The position numbers and the translations under genes were made by a program. Shown here in pieces: positions 44,516-55,879 of a stretch of 64,000 nucleotides of DNA. The stretch is from NCBI GenBank assembly GCA_037974335.1, contig CM075760.1, positions 49,744,469 through 49,808,468 of the forward strand, given 5' to 3'. The notes under the pieces were generated by a model that worked only from the letters and a program-made list of their open reading frames with translations, ran no database searches and had not been told where the DNA came from. The stretch's first letter is position 1. Every line of letters starts with the position of its first letter. The stretch is from Prionace glauca. Taxonomy: Eukaryota; Chordata; Chondrichthyes; Carcharhiniformes; Carcharhinidae.

Positions 44516-44954
44516 TTAAAAGAGTGCCCCCTTTCGGTTTGAAGCAATATACTGAGTGAGGTGGCCTTGATGTCAGCTTGTTCCTGAGACAGCTGGTAAA
44601 ATTTGGAGAGACAGTAAGTGTTAGACTGCTTCACAGGTCACAGCACAGGGGTAAAATATTGGAAAGTGTATCCACCCTATCTATAAACCAACGGTCAGTA
44701 CTTTTTCCTTGAGTTCAGGATGGTGTGTTTGTTTGGGAATTCTCCAATTCTGATTCATGGAAATGTTACCGCTGCTCCAATATTTAATACAGGGAATAAT
44801 TCCATACAGCAAGCTGGCTTCCCATTCGCCATGGAAGGTGAAAGGCGAGAGTTAGAGATTGATATATTGAAGGCAACTTTGCCTCCTTCAGGCTGAAGAC
44901 TGCTGTCCTGCTTCTGAAGGGGAACTAGGGCTCATTTTCATTTCTCATTCACAG

Positions 44955-45263
44955 ATCCTCTCCCGTGCCTTGATACCACAGTGAAGATACAGCCACCACC
45001 AATAGAACAGGTCTTACTGGAGGCGACCGTGACCTTAACCTGCATCATTTCTCATGCTCCTGATGGAGTTAACGTGTCCTGGATCCGAGACAGGAAGTAT
45101 TTGAAATCAGAGATTGCTGAAAAGCCCGGAGCGGATCGTGACAGCGTGATCAGCAAATTAAGCATCTCCACACAAGCCTGGCTGAGTGCGGCTGTGTTTG
45201 AGTGCGTGGTGAGCCATCAGGATCTGCCGACTCCTCTAAGAACATCTATCCACAAGGAAACAG
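44955..45263 (+). CDS. IgM heavy chain constant domain 3 (CH3)
   Basis: Acceptor TTCATTCACAG, then [19 protein letters not shown]. Core residues are Cys in VTLTCIISH, Trp in NVSWIRDRK with an N-glycosylation site (NVS), and Cys in [13 protein letters not shown]. It ends IHKETG at the donor ACAG/GTGAGC (45264). DPLPC at the start and [10 protein letters not shown] at the end are typical of mu CH3. The phase-1 boundaries match the other CH exons. Confidence 0.95.
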
Positions 45264-45289
45264 GTGAGCTGAGAGATTGAAGCAATAAA

Positions 45290-46016
45290 TGTAGGGTCAA
45301 CGGCAGGGTTCTGAGCAATGTGGAGGAACAGAAAGATCCCGGGGTTCATATCCACAGATCTCTGAAGATTGCCACTCAAGTGAATAGAGCCGTGAAGAAG
45401 GCTTAAAGTGTGTTAGTGTTTATTAACAGGGGGTTTGAGTTTAAGAGCCGTGGGGTTATACTGCAATTGCACAGAGCCTTGGTGAGACCACATTTGGAAT
45501 ATTGTGTGCAGTTCTAATCACCTCATTATAAGGAGGATGTGGAAGCATTGGAGAGAGTGCAGAGGAGATTTACCAGGATGCTGCCTGGTTTGGAGGGTAG
45601 GTCTTATGAGGAAAGGTTGAGGGAGCTGGGGCTTTCCTCTTTAGAACAGAGGAGGATGAGAGACGACTAAATAGAGGTTTATAAGATGGTGAGGGGGATT
45701 GATAGAGTGGATGTTCAGAGACTATTTCCTCGGGTTACTAGGGGGGCATTACTATAAGGTTCATGGTGGGAGATACAGGAGGGATGTCCGAGGTAAATTC
45801 TTTACTCAGAGTGTGGTTAAGGTGTGGAATGCACTGCCTGCTGTGATAGTGGAGTCAGACACTTTAGGAACTTTCAAGCGGTTATTGGATAGATACATGG
45901 AGCACACCAGAATGATAGGGAGTGGGAGAGCTTGATCTTGGGTTTGGACATAGCTCGGCACAACATTGAGGGCCAAAGGGCCTGTACTGTGTTGTAATGT
46001 TCTATGTTTCTATGTA
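45290..46016 (+). mobile_element. CR1-like LINE 3' end in the CH3-CH4 intron
   Basis: Coding order of the RT C-terminus: 'gtggaggaacagaaagatcc', 'tttggaatattgtgtgcagt', 'tttaccaggatgctgcctgg', then in frame GGRYRRDVRGKFFTQSVVKV and TLGTFKRLLDRYMEH (45699-45935). The tail is 'gaggg(c)caaagggcctgtact'. A short second tail lies at 46235-46300. Several stops; sense orientation relative to the Ig gene. Confidence 0.8.
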
Positions 46017-46485
46017 AATGCATCACTGTGTCTATCTCCAGTGAAAGTGTACTACTCAATAGTTAGTATTCAGTGCATTAATGTTCTCCCCTGAACTAAA
46101 CTACTCTGGGCCGATTGATATTTTTCTGGGGAGTTTGATGTGTTGATGAGTGAAAAGTGAACTGAAGGCGATGTTATTGGGTTTAGATTGAAGAAGAAGG
46201 GAGGAGACTGATGTGGAGCATCAAAAACCAGAAAACCAAAAAGGAAAGTAGATCAGTTGGGTCGAATGGCCTGATTCTGTGCTGTAAACTTTCTGAATCT
46301 TTCCACTCCACCCCCCCCCTGAGTTATCTGAGAAAACAATTGTGTTCATCTCCCCTCCAAGCTGCAAATCAAAAATGGGAAGAGTTAAAATCAGAAGCGA
46401 AGCACATTTTTCTGAGATCTAACCTGTGGTTTCATTGTCTCCAGAATTTTCCAGTTTATTGACATTTATTGTACATTTTCTGCAG

Positions 46486-46877
46486 ATCCAAATCCGCGGG
46501 AACCGGTCGTCTCTGTCCTCCTGCCCTCGGCAGAAGATGTCTCCGCTCAGAGTTTCGTCTCCCTCAGCTGCTTAGTGAGAGGTTTCTCCCCCCGAGAGAT
46601 CTTCGTCAAGTGGACCGTCAACGACAAGCCGGTGAATCCCGGGAACTACAGGAACACCGAGGTGGTGGCGGAGAACGGCGATAGCTCCTTCTTCATGTAC
46701 AGCCTGTTATCCATTGCAGCAGAGGAATGGTCCAGCGGCGCTTCTTACTCCTGTGTGGTGGGACATGAAGCCATCCCCTTGAAGATCATCAACAGAACAG
46801 TTGACAAATCCAGCGGTAAACCCAGTTTTGTGAACATTTCCCTTGCACTGATGGACACTGTTAATTCATGTCAATGA
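46486..46877 (+). CDS. IgM heavy chain CH4 with secretory tailpiece
   Basis: Acceptor TTTTCTGCAG, then [20 protein letters not shown]. Core residues are Cys in [12 protein letters not shown], Trp in [11 protein letters not shown] and Cys in [12 protein letters not shown]. The [10 protein letters not shown] end carries an N-glycosylation site. Reading on gives the tailpiece [20 protein letters not shown], then TGA (46875-46877), with its own NIS site and the penultimate Cys used for polymer and J-chain bonding. A donor inside the exon at G/GTAAAC (46816) lets the membrane exons replace the tailpiece, the mechanism known for shark and mammalian mu. Confidence 0.96.
46816..46821 (+). promoter_or_regulatory. 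Internal CH4 splice donor for membrane IgM
   Basis: AGCG/GTAAAC at the Lys-Ser-Ser-Gly end of CH4. Phase 1 agrees with the membrane exon acceptor at 50288. The site also codes the first tailpiece residues (Gly-Lys), so secreted and membrane forms compete. Confidence 0.88.
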
Positions 46878-46904
46878 GAGTCACTCACTTCCATTAAAAA
46901 CTAC

Positions 46905-46919
46905 AATAAAAAGAATAAA
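46905..46919 (+). terminator. Poly(A) signals for secreted IgM
   Basis: Two AATAAA hexamers (46905-46910 and 46914-46919) lie only 28-42 bp after the stop codon, giving a very short 3' UTR. Confidence 0.7.
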
Positions 46920-47999
46920 AACATTTTCCTCTAACGATCAATGAAATACCCAGTTGTTTAATTGGTTGTTTTTCAGTTTTACTTCCATATCTTTGATTTG
47001 AGTCAGATATTTTCATGTTTGGGACCCAAAATTGTTGAACCAGTGCTCCCAGCGGAGATAGACACTGGGTCAGGGATAGAATAGAGCATATTCATTACAG
47101 GATTTTGCAAAATATCTTCACTGACTTTCCTCCCGCTGAGGGGAAAACACTCCGACATTTTTAACATGTCTGACACACAAACACAACATTTAGATCTCTG
47201 TGTCCCTGTTTCTCTCATTGACCACCTCTTTAAGCTGCTGCACCGCACCCACTGGGAACTGAAGTGAGGGTCACACACAAAAACATGGAGAAATATTCCC
47301 CCCATCGGATTGAGGGAGAGTGAAATTGTTAACATCCTGGATTCCCACTAACCCAGTAGAGAGAGGGGAGGAGCAGTAATTAATCCATGTCCCAAAACTT
47401 CCTCAATGAAAAAAGGAGGAATGTCATTATTTAATCCACTCACCTCTACCTCCTCAGTGGTTAGAACCATCAGGGACATTGTATCACCGGGTAGGGAGAG
47501 GGAAACTCTGAGCTCACTCTCCTCCCTCTCCCGTGTTTGGAAGGGAACAATTCTCTACTATAAGGACCCAGTTGCCAACAGTACAAATTAGTTTCCGGTT
47601 TACTTGCTACAGATTTTGAAGTATCATTAACTTAATCATTGAAATATATCTATATGAAAGCAACATAATTTTAAAATGTCTCAACACTCTTGTTCCTGTC
47701 AATCATCTGCTGGCATTGATTTCCCAGAATACAAATTTAAACAAGTCATAGATTCCTCCCCGGGTTTTAATTGTTCCGTCCCTGAGGTCTCTGAGATACA
47801 TCAATGAATTATTTCATTCTCTCTCCTGATATCACTGTGCCCCTCACATAAAATACATTTCTACAGCAAAACATTGAAAATATGTTCCATTATTCGAGTT
47901 GTCTGGATCATATTCAGTTCACTATGGTCGGTGAAACTTGGAGCAACAGTTAAAAAAATACACACACTGATAAAACTGCCCAAAACTGTCACAATTATA
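46920..47999. other. CH4-TM intron, unassigned part
   Basis: No exon or known repeat family was recognised. Confidence 0.35.
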
Positions 48000-48425
48000 C
48001 ATACACACATAGGCGTACACACCCACACTCACACACTCACTCTCACACACTCACACACTACACACACTGCACAAACACACACTACACACACTATACATTC
48101 ACACACAATCACACACACACTCACTCTCACACACACACACACACACTCACACACACATACACACACTCACACATACAGACACACTACACACTCACACACT
48201 CATTCACACACTCACACAAACACACACGCACACACACACACACACACTCTCACACACACTCACCCACACACACACTCACACACTACACATTCTCACATAC
48301 ACACACTCACACATACAGACACACTACACACTCACACACTCATTCACACACTCATACACACATACACACACACACGCATACACACACACAGACACATGGA
48401 CACAGTTGCACAAATACACATACTC
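48000..48425. repeat. (CA)/(CACT) simple repeat in the CH4-TM intron
   Basis: Imperfect cacacactcacac tract, with an internal duplication of the 'acatacagacacactacaca' segment near 48170 and 48310. It fades into CA-rich sequence up to about 49740, with a pure (CA)n near 49650-49685. Confidence 0.93.
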
Positions 48426-49647
48426 ATATATATGCACACGAATACAGAATGTTAATATACTCACGCAAACGCATACACATACTCCCACACACAGAAATAT
48501 AGACAGGCACATTCAAATACAGACACAGAATCTCACAAATACACAATACACTCAAATACATACACAACAAAAACACAGATACATTCAGAAATACAAATGC
48601 ACATTCACGGATCAGAAGAATACACAATATACGCACAAACGAACTCAAACAAGCACGATCCCACAAATACACTAATGGACCACACAGATTCAAACAAAAA
48701 TACATGCATACACAAACACTCTCTCTCCCTTTCTCTTTCGCTTTCTCTGTCCCACACGCACCATCCACACACAAACACACAAACACACACACATACATGC
48801 ATACACAAGGGGGCAGACACCCGCACACACAGACACGGACTTGTACAAGAAGGCACAAAACAAAACATGCACACAAATTATCAAATATGTACATACGCAC
48901 GCAGAACCTTATACAAACACACAAGTACACACTTACCTAAACATACGTGACTAGGTACACAGACCCAAACACAAACACATACATGTGTACACACAATACG
49001 AACAGATAACATGCATGCAGGTCCAAAACATACACAAACAGATACACACACTCAAACAAATGCATATTCTCACACGTTCTCGCTGAAATGAATACTGATA
49101 TAGAGACCCACAATGTTATACACATTATCACTTATACAGGGAAATACGTGTAACAATATTAACACACTGCATATAGATAAACAGAGAGCAAAACTTTTTC
49201 ACACAAACATGTGGATGCAAACATTCACATGCTCATACAGAACAGAACACCACGGGACACAATACTACACATGGAAACACAGGTATATGCTGACACATTG
49301 TTATAAATAACAATCAACACGGATTTACATGCACTAACATGTTAACAGACCAGACACACACAGAAAGGGAAGGAAACATTACTCGAGTGACAGAAATTCA
49401 CACATTGAAATAGGCAGAAACACGAGCACACGTTAAGAGTGGCATTAATAAATATACAGAGACTTCACACAATAATAGTCATATATCCACAATGTCTGAA
49501 GAATAAATTATACAAATTATCTACAATGTCTGAAGAATAAATTATACACACAGACACACAACTACACAAATCAACAAACACAGACAAATGAATCCCTCAT
49601 ACACACAGATTAACACAGGACCAAAGATTAATGCAGCTCAGGAAGTG

Positions 49648-49683
<36 letters not shown>

Positions 49684-50287
49684 CTCACACATACACACAC
49701 GCACACAGACACACACACACAATCTTAAATATAAACGGCAGGTAAATGATGAAACTAAAATTTAAGTGTGAATTTGAATGGACATACACACCGACAACTA
49801 TCCCAATTCTCAAAACACCGCCAAACACGTTGAGAAACTGAATTAAGCTCATGATTTACTAAACATTTCCACTGTAAATAAGCAAAGATTGGAAATTACA
49901 TCCCAGATCTTAAACAGCAGCATTCATAGTTTACAGATCAGTCATCATCTGTGGAAACAATCATTGACAGGGGAATGTTCCTCTATATCAGTCAAAACAT
50001 TCTTCAATAAGGGTTCGTGGCAAATAGTTCAAAATGAACTGATTCTCAAGAAAACACCTTCAGTGCTCTCTGACATGGACTCTCCAAGGAATACCAATAA
50101 GGATCAGGTGTGAAAATAGTTATGGAGATCTGTTACTGAGTGTCTTGAATTTAACAGGAGATATACATTGAAAATTAGACATGAGAATGAATGAACAGTT
50201 TATGAAGGAGAACAGGGAAACGAAAACAATGAGATTCCCGGGATAAATAAAGTAATCTAATTCCATTTCCTGGCGTCTGTCCCCTAG
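48426..50287. other. CH4-TM intron, CA-biased sequence
   Basis: 48426-49740 is biased toward CA and ATACA phrases. 49741-50287 is ordinary intron. No exon was seen before the membrane exon acceptor. Confidence 0.4.
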
Positions 50288-50415
50288 ACCCCACCGACCG
50301 CATCTGGATTGAAGACAGTGAGGATGATAACAGCAACATCTGGACAACCGCTTCCACATTCATCGTCCTGTTCTTCCTGAGCATTTTCTACAGCACTGCC
50401 GTCACTCTGGTGAAG
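50288..50415 (+). CDS. IgM membrane exon 1 (TM1)
   Basis: After the acceptor GTCCCCTAG, reads [20 protein letters not shown], an acidic extracellular linker. The membrane helix follows with [11 protein letters not shown] and YSTAVTLVK, rich in Ser/Thr/Tyr on one face as in BCR chains that bind Ig-alpha/beta. It ends in phase 0 at AAG/GTGAGA (50416). Joined to the internal CH4 donor it makes surface IgM. Confidence 0.94.
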
Positions 50416-50547
50416 GTGAGATGATTCAATTCACTCACATTTCAAACTGGCAGAATGGATTTGAAAAATCTCTCATCGTTTCACTGATTAAAAACATTAA
50501 TGTCCCGCATCAGATACATCTGCTTCAATATTGTCTCTATTTTACAG

Positions 50548-50556
50548 ATCAAATGA
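50548..50556 (+). CDS. IgM membrane exon 2 (cytoplasmic end)
   Basis: After the acceptor CTATTTTACAG come only ATC AAA TGA. The cytoplasmic tail is therefore the very short ...VKIK, comparable with the KVK tail of mammalian mu. The 3' UTR continues downstream. Confidence 0.88.
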   Translation: MK

Positions 50557-51797
50557 TGGGTTGAACTTTGGATGCTGAAGATTTCCCTCAGCTGATTATA
50601 AAGATCTCTGTACGGCTCAACTACAATATCAGCTCTCGGTGACTGTATCAGTAAAATTCTCCCAGCTTATCATTCTGAATCTGTAACTGAGGCTACCTTA
50701 GATTTTATTTCAGTTTTCAGTGTAAATTGTATGAGGCATTTTTGATATAATGTAATTATGGTTAATAGTTTCCACACAGTTCAAATTTCATGTGTAAATA
50801 AGAAACTTGTTTTATTTCTTATTCACATTTGTGAATTCCTCTTCCGATTAATGTCCTGTTTTCTATTTTTGGTGCATGTAACGGATGTCCAAATATTGAC
50901 GGATTCCCTGTGCATGTGTTCTATTTTCAATGTAATGTTCGATCGTTGTGTTCACTTTTCTAACTTAAAAAAATCGTTTTAAAATGTTCTCTGAATTTTT
51001 AAAATAAACATTGAATAAAAATGTAACCATCTCTGGCTTGGCTTAATTCCGTTGTCTAAGACCCACCAACTTCGTTCCATTTCCCTATTATAGGGTTTCC
51101 CCCAACCCCACCCGCTCTCCCACTTTCCCAGACAGGCATGTCCCCCCAGTCATGTCTGGGATGTGACTGAACTCAAGGTCCATCCGTGAAAGAGCCACTG
51201 CGCCACCCAGTGATCCACCCGTGTAAAAACACCTTCATCTCTGCCCTTTTATCATAAAATCCAGAGACAGAATGAGTGAACAATGAGGAGACATCGGTGA
51301 TTTCATTCATAAATTAGTCCTTCACTGACGAGTTTCAGATAATTCTAAACAGCAAAGGCTCTGCTTCATCAGAGGCCGACGCAGGACAGTGCTGGGCAGG
51401 AATAGTTCCCTTTACACTGCCCCTTAAAAACACTGTCAGAGTCCCTACAGCATGGACTAACAGAACAAATCTCTCTGTACATTGTCCGATGAAACAATTT
51501 CAAGGCAGGCATACCACAAGCTAGATAGAGAACACATACAGAACAGAGGTGCAAACCATGAGGTGAAACAAAGAGACTGAGGTGTATTTCACATAAGCAC
51601 ATTATCGATGACAAATTTTCAAATTGTGACTAGTGTTATGGGATAATTTGAAGAGTCCAATACTGTCTTTAACTACAGACAATATCAAACTCACGAGGCA
51701 AATAAACCTCCTCAACTCTCCGCGCAGGAGCAAGGCGCGAAATACAGGTGTCAGTACAAGTGGACAGTGTCATGGACACTGCCAAGCCTCAGGCCTG
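50557..51797. other. Membrane-form 3' UTR and 3' flank
   Basis: 50557-51019 is the presumed 3' UTR. 51020-51797 has no recognised gene; 51120-51210 has a weak SINE-like phrase ('aagagccactgcgccaccca'). Confidence 0.45.
51003..51019 (+). terminator. Poly(A) signals for membrane IgM
   Basis: AATAAA at 51003-51008 and 51014-51019, about 450 bp after the TM2 stop. Confidence 0.65.
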
Positions 51798-52115
51798 AAG
51801 GGGGGCTGAGTAATGAGGGGTTTGTAGGGGGAGGGGGCTGACAGGAGTGTCTGAGGTGGGAGTGGAACTGAGTGGGTTGTCTAAGTGGTGAGGGGTTGAG
51901 TTGGGTTCTGATGGTGTGGGTGGTTGTGTGAGGAGCCTGAGGAGGAGGTGGCTGAGTGGGGATCTGAGGGGACAGGGTTGAGTGGGGTTTTGAGGGTGGG
52001 GCGGGTGAGTGAGGACTGGTTTGGGTGGGGTGCTGAGGGTGGGCAGGGCTGATTGAGGTGTCTGAGATTGAAAGAGGCTGAGTGGGTGTCTGAGGGAGAA
52101 GGAGGCTTCCAGAGG
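51798..52115 (+). repeat. G-rich minisatellite 3' of the IgH gene
   Basis: Imperfect units around 'ggctgagtgggg(a/t)tctgagg' and 'gggtgctgagggtggg', G-rich on the coding strand, about 0.8 kb after the membrane poly(A) signals. Confidence 0.8.
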
Positions 52116-52215
52116 GTTATGGGATAGGGTCTGGCTGGGACTATTGTGGCCCATTTGGACTGGTGCAGGCCCGATGGGCCAAATAACTTCCTCCTGCACG
52201 GTTGGAATTCTATGA
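52115..52215 (+). mobile_element. LINE 3' tail fragment
   Basis: 'ggcccgatgggccaaataac', 'ttcctcctgcacggttggaa', 'ttctatgattctatg': a common LINE/SINE end. Confidence 0.65.
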
Positions 52216-52369
52216 TTCTATGATATAAACACGGATTGCTGCTGATTAACACGGGATGGAATTGTCCTATCCCGCCCATTATGATTCCCATGGCAGGCGA
52301 GACACAGATCATATAAAAGTCCGATAACCTCAGGCGGGGATTTTCTGGCATTGGAACAAACACGGCCGG

Positions 52370-53345
52370 AAAATCATAGAGTGATTGAGGTTTATAGCAT
52401 GGAAACAGGCCCTTCGGCCCAACTTGTCCATGCTGCCTTTTTTCATCCACCGCTAAGCTAGTCCCAATTGCCGGCATTTGACCCATTTTCATCTATCTTA
52501 TCCATCTAACTGACATCATGTTTTTTCACTGTCAAAACTGTACACACCTCTACTCCCTCTGGCACCTTTTCCAGGCACTTACTAACCTGTGTGTGAAACA
52601 ATTGCCCATCCAGACCCATTTGCATCTTCTCCTCTCACCTTCGGCCTATTCCCTCCAGTTTTAGACTCCCCTACTTTTGGGAAAAGATATTGACTATCTA
52701 GCTGATCTGTGCCCCTCAGTTTTTTTGTAGACCTCCATAAGGTCACCCCTAGGCTTTCTACACAGCCGGGAAAAAGTTCCAGTCTATCACGTTTCTCCTT
52801 AAAACACAAACAATCAAGTCCCTATACCCTCCTAGTGAATATTTTCTGAGCTCTTTGTAGTTTAATAATATCCTTCCTGTAACAGGGTGGCCAGAATTGT
52901 ACAGAGTATTCCGAGTGTGGCCTTACCAATGTCTTGCACAACTTCAACAAGTTGTCCCAACTCCTTTATTCGCTGTTCTGACCAAGGAAATCAAGTATGC
53001 TGATTTCATTCCTCACTACTCTGCCCAACTATGACTCCACTTTCAAGGAGCTATGAACATGTACCCTCACAGATTTCTTGGTTCTCGAACCGTCCCCAAT
53101 ACCTTAGCATTAAGTAAGTGCTGCCCTGGTTCGATCTATCAAATGCATCACCTCGCATTCATCTAAATTAAACTCCATCTGTCATTCATCAATCCACTGG
53201 CCCAATTGATCAAGATCCCATACAATTAGAGATAACCTTTTTTTCACTATCCACTATGCCACCAATCTTGGTGTCAATGAAAACTTAGTAACCATGCCTC
53301 CTAAATTCTCATCCAAATCATTAATATAACTGACAAATCACAATG
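52370..53345 (-). mobile_element. Old LINE 3' part
   Basis: Reverse order of tail and RT C-terminus: 'ggcccttcggcccaacttgt', 'cctctactccctctggcacc', 'tagacctccataaggtcacc', 'ccagaattgtacagagtatt', 'accaatgtcttgcacaactt', 'tctaaattaaactccatctg', 'ccaccaatcttggtgtcaat'. Many breaks. Confidence 0.65.
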
Positions 53346-53828
53346 GACCACCCATGCTGCCAGAAGTCACAAGTTAATTTCTCAGAAGATTTTGGGTTCA
53401 GACTTTCCCCATTTCTTTCACTGATGCGATGCTGACAGCTCTACATTTCCAGGTTTAAAATGTTTTCCCTTACGGACAAGCTGGGGGGACTTTTGCATAA
53501 TGTGTTCCTTTTTTTTTGTCACAATCCCATATCCCAGCAACATTGAAAGATACTGGTCAACCCTTCCGGCATTTCCAAAATTCCTTCCATCAGGAACGAT
53601 CACACAGACCCAGAATTATTTTGTGATGCGTTGACAAAAATATGTTTTGAATGGAAAATATTAACCTGTTTGTTCAGTGACTGTAATTAACATCGGAATT
53701 AATTCAACCAGCACTAATCGTGTCTCTGGAACATTCCCATCCATGCTTCATAAAGGAGTTATGCACGGTGTCATTGGGAGTGTCACAGTGATAAGCGGCT
53801 CCACAGAGAGGGAGTCGAGGTATCAACA
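53346..53828. other. Flank upstream of the GPCR gene
   Basis: No promoter motif could be named. Any 5' exon or start site of the GPCR would lie here. Confidence 0.3.
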
Positions 53829-54075
53829 TTGGGAGAAAGAAATTGCAAGCTTTCTGCAATGGAGGTGTATCCAGGAAAGGTAGATCTGGACGTTCCCACA
53901 ATGGTTCAGCATCTGAGGGGCAGAGATCTGAATGTTACAACAATTGAGAGGAGTTTATACTCGATACTTTACACACTTTCTCAAGATTGGCTGCCTACAA
54001 TTCATCGTGTTGAATATGTCCTGAAACTGATTCGATATTTTTACTATCCAATCCTGGCTATTGTTGGTGTCCCCG
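53829..54075 (+). CDS. GPR139-like GPCR, exon 1
   Basis: Encodes the extracellular N-terminus and the first half of TM1. The key part is IERSLYSILYTLSQDWLP, then RVEYVLKLIRYFYYP and ILAIVGVP, a layout typical of the GPR139-like family expanded in sharks. An NVT glycosylation site lies before it. The exon ends one base into a codon at CCCG/GTAAGT (54076), the same point in TM1 (GVP/NxxT) where this family has its intron. The first ATG of the frame is used; later ATGs at 53859 and 53901 are equally possible starts. Confidence 0.8.
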
Positions 54076-54462
54076 GTAAGTTTCTCCACTGATTATTAAT
54101 AATGTAGCCCGTGTTTAACTCTGCCACTCTTGCCGTCTGCTCTACCCCGTTTGCAACTGATGCTTGTGGTCTGCGTCCTTATTGAGTTATCACATCTACA
54201 AAGCGTGGATCACTATGATAATGCTGCCTATGCTGTGGGGTTTAATTTGTAAAGATGTAAAAGATGTTTAGGAAGATGAAAAAGAATTGTGAAAACCGGT
54301 AGGAGGGGGGAAAAGTGTGCAATCTCTTAAAAATGTGTTTTTGTTTGACGCTGAGATGTTTAAATTGCTGAATACACAGAAACTTTAAGTTGTAACACTT
54401 ATTCCAGAGGCCAAAAACATAGGGGTTGCCTTGGTAATTGGCACGACAGGTTTTGCATTGTG

Positions 54463-55295
54463 GTCAACACAGTCCGAAGTCTCACAACACCAGGTTAAAA
54501 TCCAACAGGTTTATTTGGCACCATTGGCTTTTGGAATGTTGTTCTTTCTTCAGGCGAGTGGGTAGCTGTGTTCAAAAATAGGACATGTAAAGACACAAAC
54601 TCAATTAACAAAATAATGGTTGGGATGTGAGTCTTTACGGATAAACAAGTCTGAAAGATACAGACAATGTGAGTGGAGAGAGGGTTAAGCACAGGTTAAA
54701 GAATTGTGTATTGTCTCCAGCCAGGGCAGTTAGTGAGATTTTGCAAGTCCAGGCAAGTGGTGGGAGCTACAGATAATGCAACATAAACCCAAGATCACGG
54801 TTGAGGCTATACTTGTGTGTCTGGGAGTTGGCTATCAGTGTCTGGTCAGCGATCCTGCACTGCTGTGTGTCATGAAGGCCACCTTAGAGAACGCTTATCT
54901 GAAGATCTGAGACTGAATGCCCGTGACTGCTGAAGTATGGCCCAACTGGAAGAGAACATTCCTGGTGATCGACAATCCTGGGTTTGCAAAATCTCAGGAG
55001 CTGTCCTGGCTGGAGACAATACACACCTCTACTACCTGCGCTTGGCCCTCTCTCCACTCACATTGTCTGTATCTTTAAGACTTGATGCCTCTAAAGACTC
55101 ACATTTCAACCGCTATTTTGTAAATTGAGTTTGTGTCTTTATATGCCCTGTTTGTGAACAGAACTTCCACTTACCTGATGACGGAACAGCGCTCCAAAAA
55201 CTTCTGCTGCCAAATACACCTGTTGGATTCTAACCTGGTGTTGTGAGACTTCTTACTGTACTTACCCCAGTCCAACGCTGGCATCTCCACATCAT
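54463..55295. mobile_element. Penelope-like element, two 3' parts in inverted orientation
   Basis: About 54463-54965 runs on the minus strand (tail, then GIY-YIG region words 'atgaaggccaccttagagaa' and 'tgaatgcccgtgactgctga'). About 54970-55295 runs on the plus strand with the same tail ('ctcacattgtctgtatcttt', 'gacttcttactgtacttacc', 'ccaacgctggcatctccaca'). The whole is flanked by a perfect 14-bp direct repeat ggttttgcattgtg (54449-54462 and 55296-55309), so it integrated as one unit. Inverted terminal copies are known for Penelope-like elements. It lies in the GPCR intron and is a broken fossil. Confidence 0.8.
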
Positions 55296-55309
55296 GGTTT
55301 TGCATTGTG

Positions 55310-55879
55310 CCAGCCGATAAATTTAAATACAACACAAAGCTAAAAGGACTCATTTGAAGTTATTGTTGCCAACTTCGAGCCAATCTGAGTCCAGGGTTGT
55401 TGATAGGTCATTAGGATTTTATTTAAAAAAACACACAGAACTGCCTTCAGGGCAGATCCACCAGTGCTTGAGCCAGGAGTACAACCAGAAGCAGAGCCCG
55501 ATCACCTGAAGCAGTTAGATTTAACACAGACATGGAGAGAAATTACTTCTCTCAATGGAAGGTGAATTTTTTGAATTCATTACCTGAGGATACGGCGGGT
55601 GTTAGGACTTGACGAAATTGAGGAGACAGAGTCTCACCCTGGGCCATTCCAAGCTTCCTCAAACCCCAGCAGCTTCTTATTTATACTGAGTCAGCTGACC
55701 ACCACATCATTTTCTCATTGGTTAGATAGCTTTCAGCTTGTTCTCATTGGTCACTATAACAGATCCAATGTGTTTCTGTTGGTTGTTATATTGGTTCCAT
55801 TCTAACATTCCACTTAAACCCGCCTCTCCCACGACCTGATCCCTGACAAAAAACCAACCCAAACCCATCACTTCCCAGT
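55310..55879. other. GPCR intron, unassigned part
   Basis: No recognisable gene. 55430-55600 may include old SINE sequence. Confidence 0.3.

Noticed and set aside
47874-48950. 193-, 168- and 117-aa frames
   Set aside because: Simple-repeat translations in the CH4-TM intron.
43013-50556. IgW or IgNAR heavy chain
   Set aside because: Four CH domains with mu-type tailpiece ([14 protein letters not shown]) and mu-type acidic membrane linker; IgNAR and long IgW have five or more C domains.
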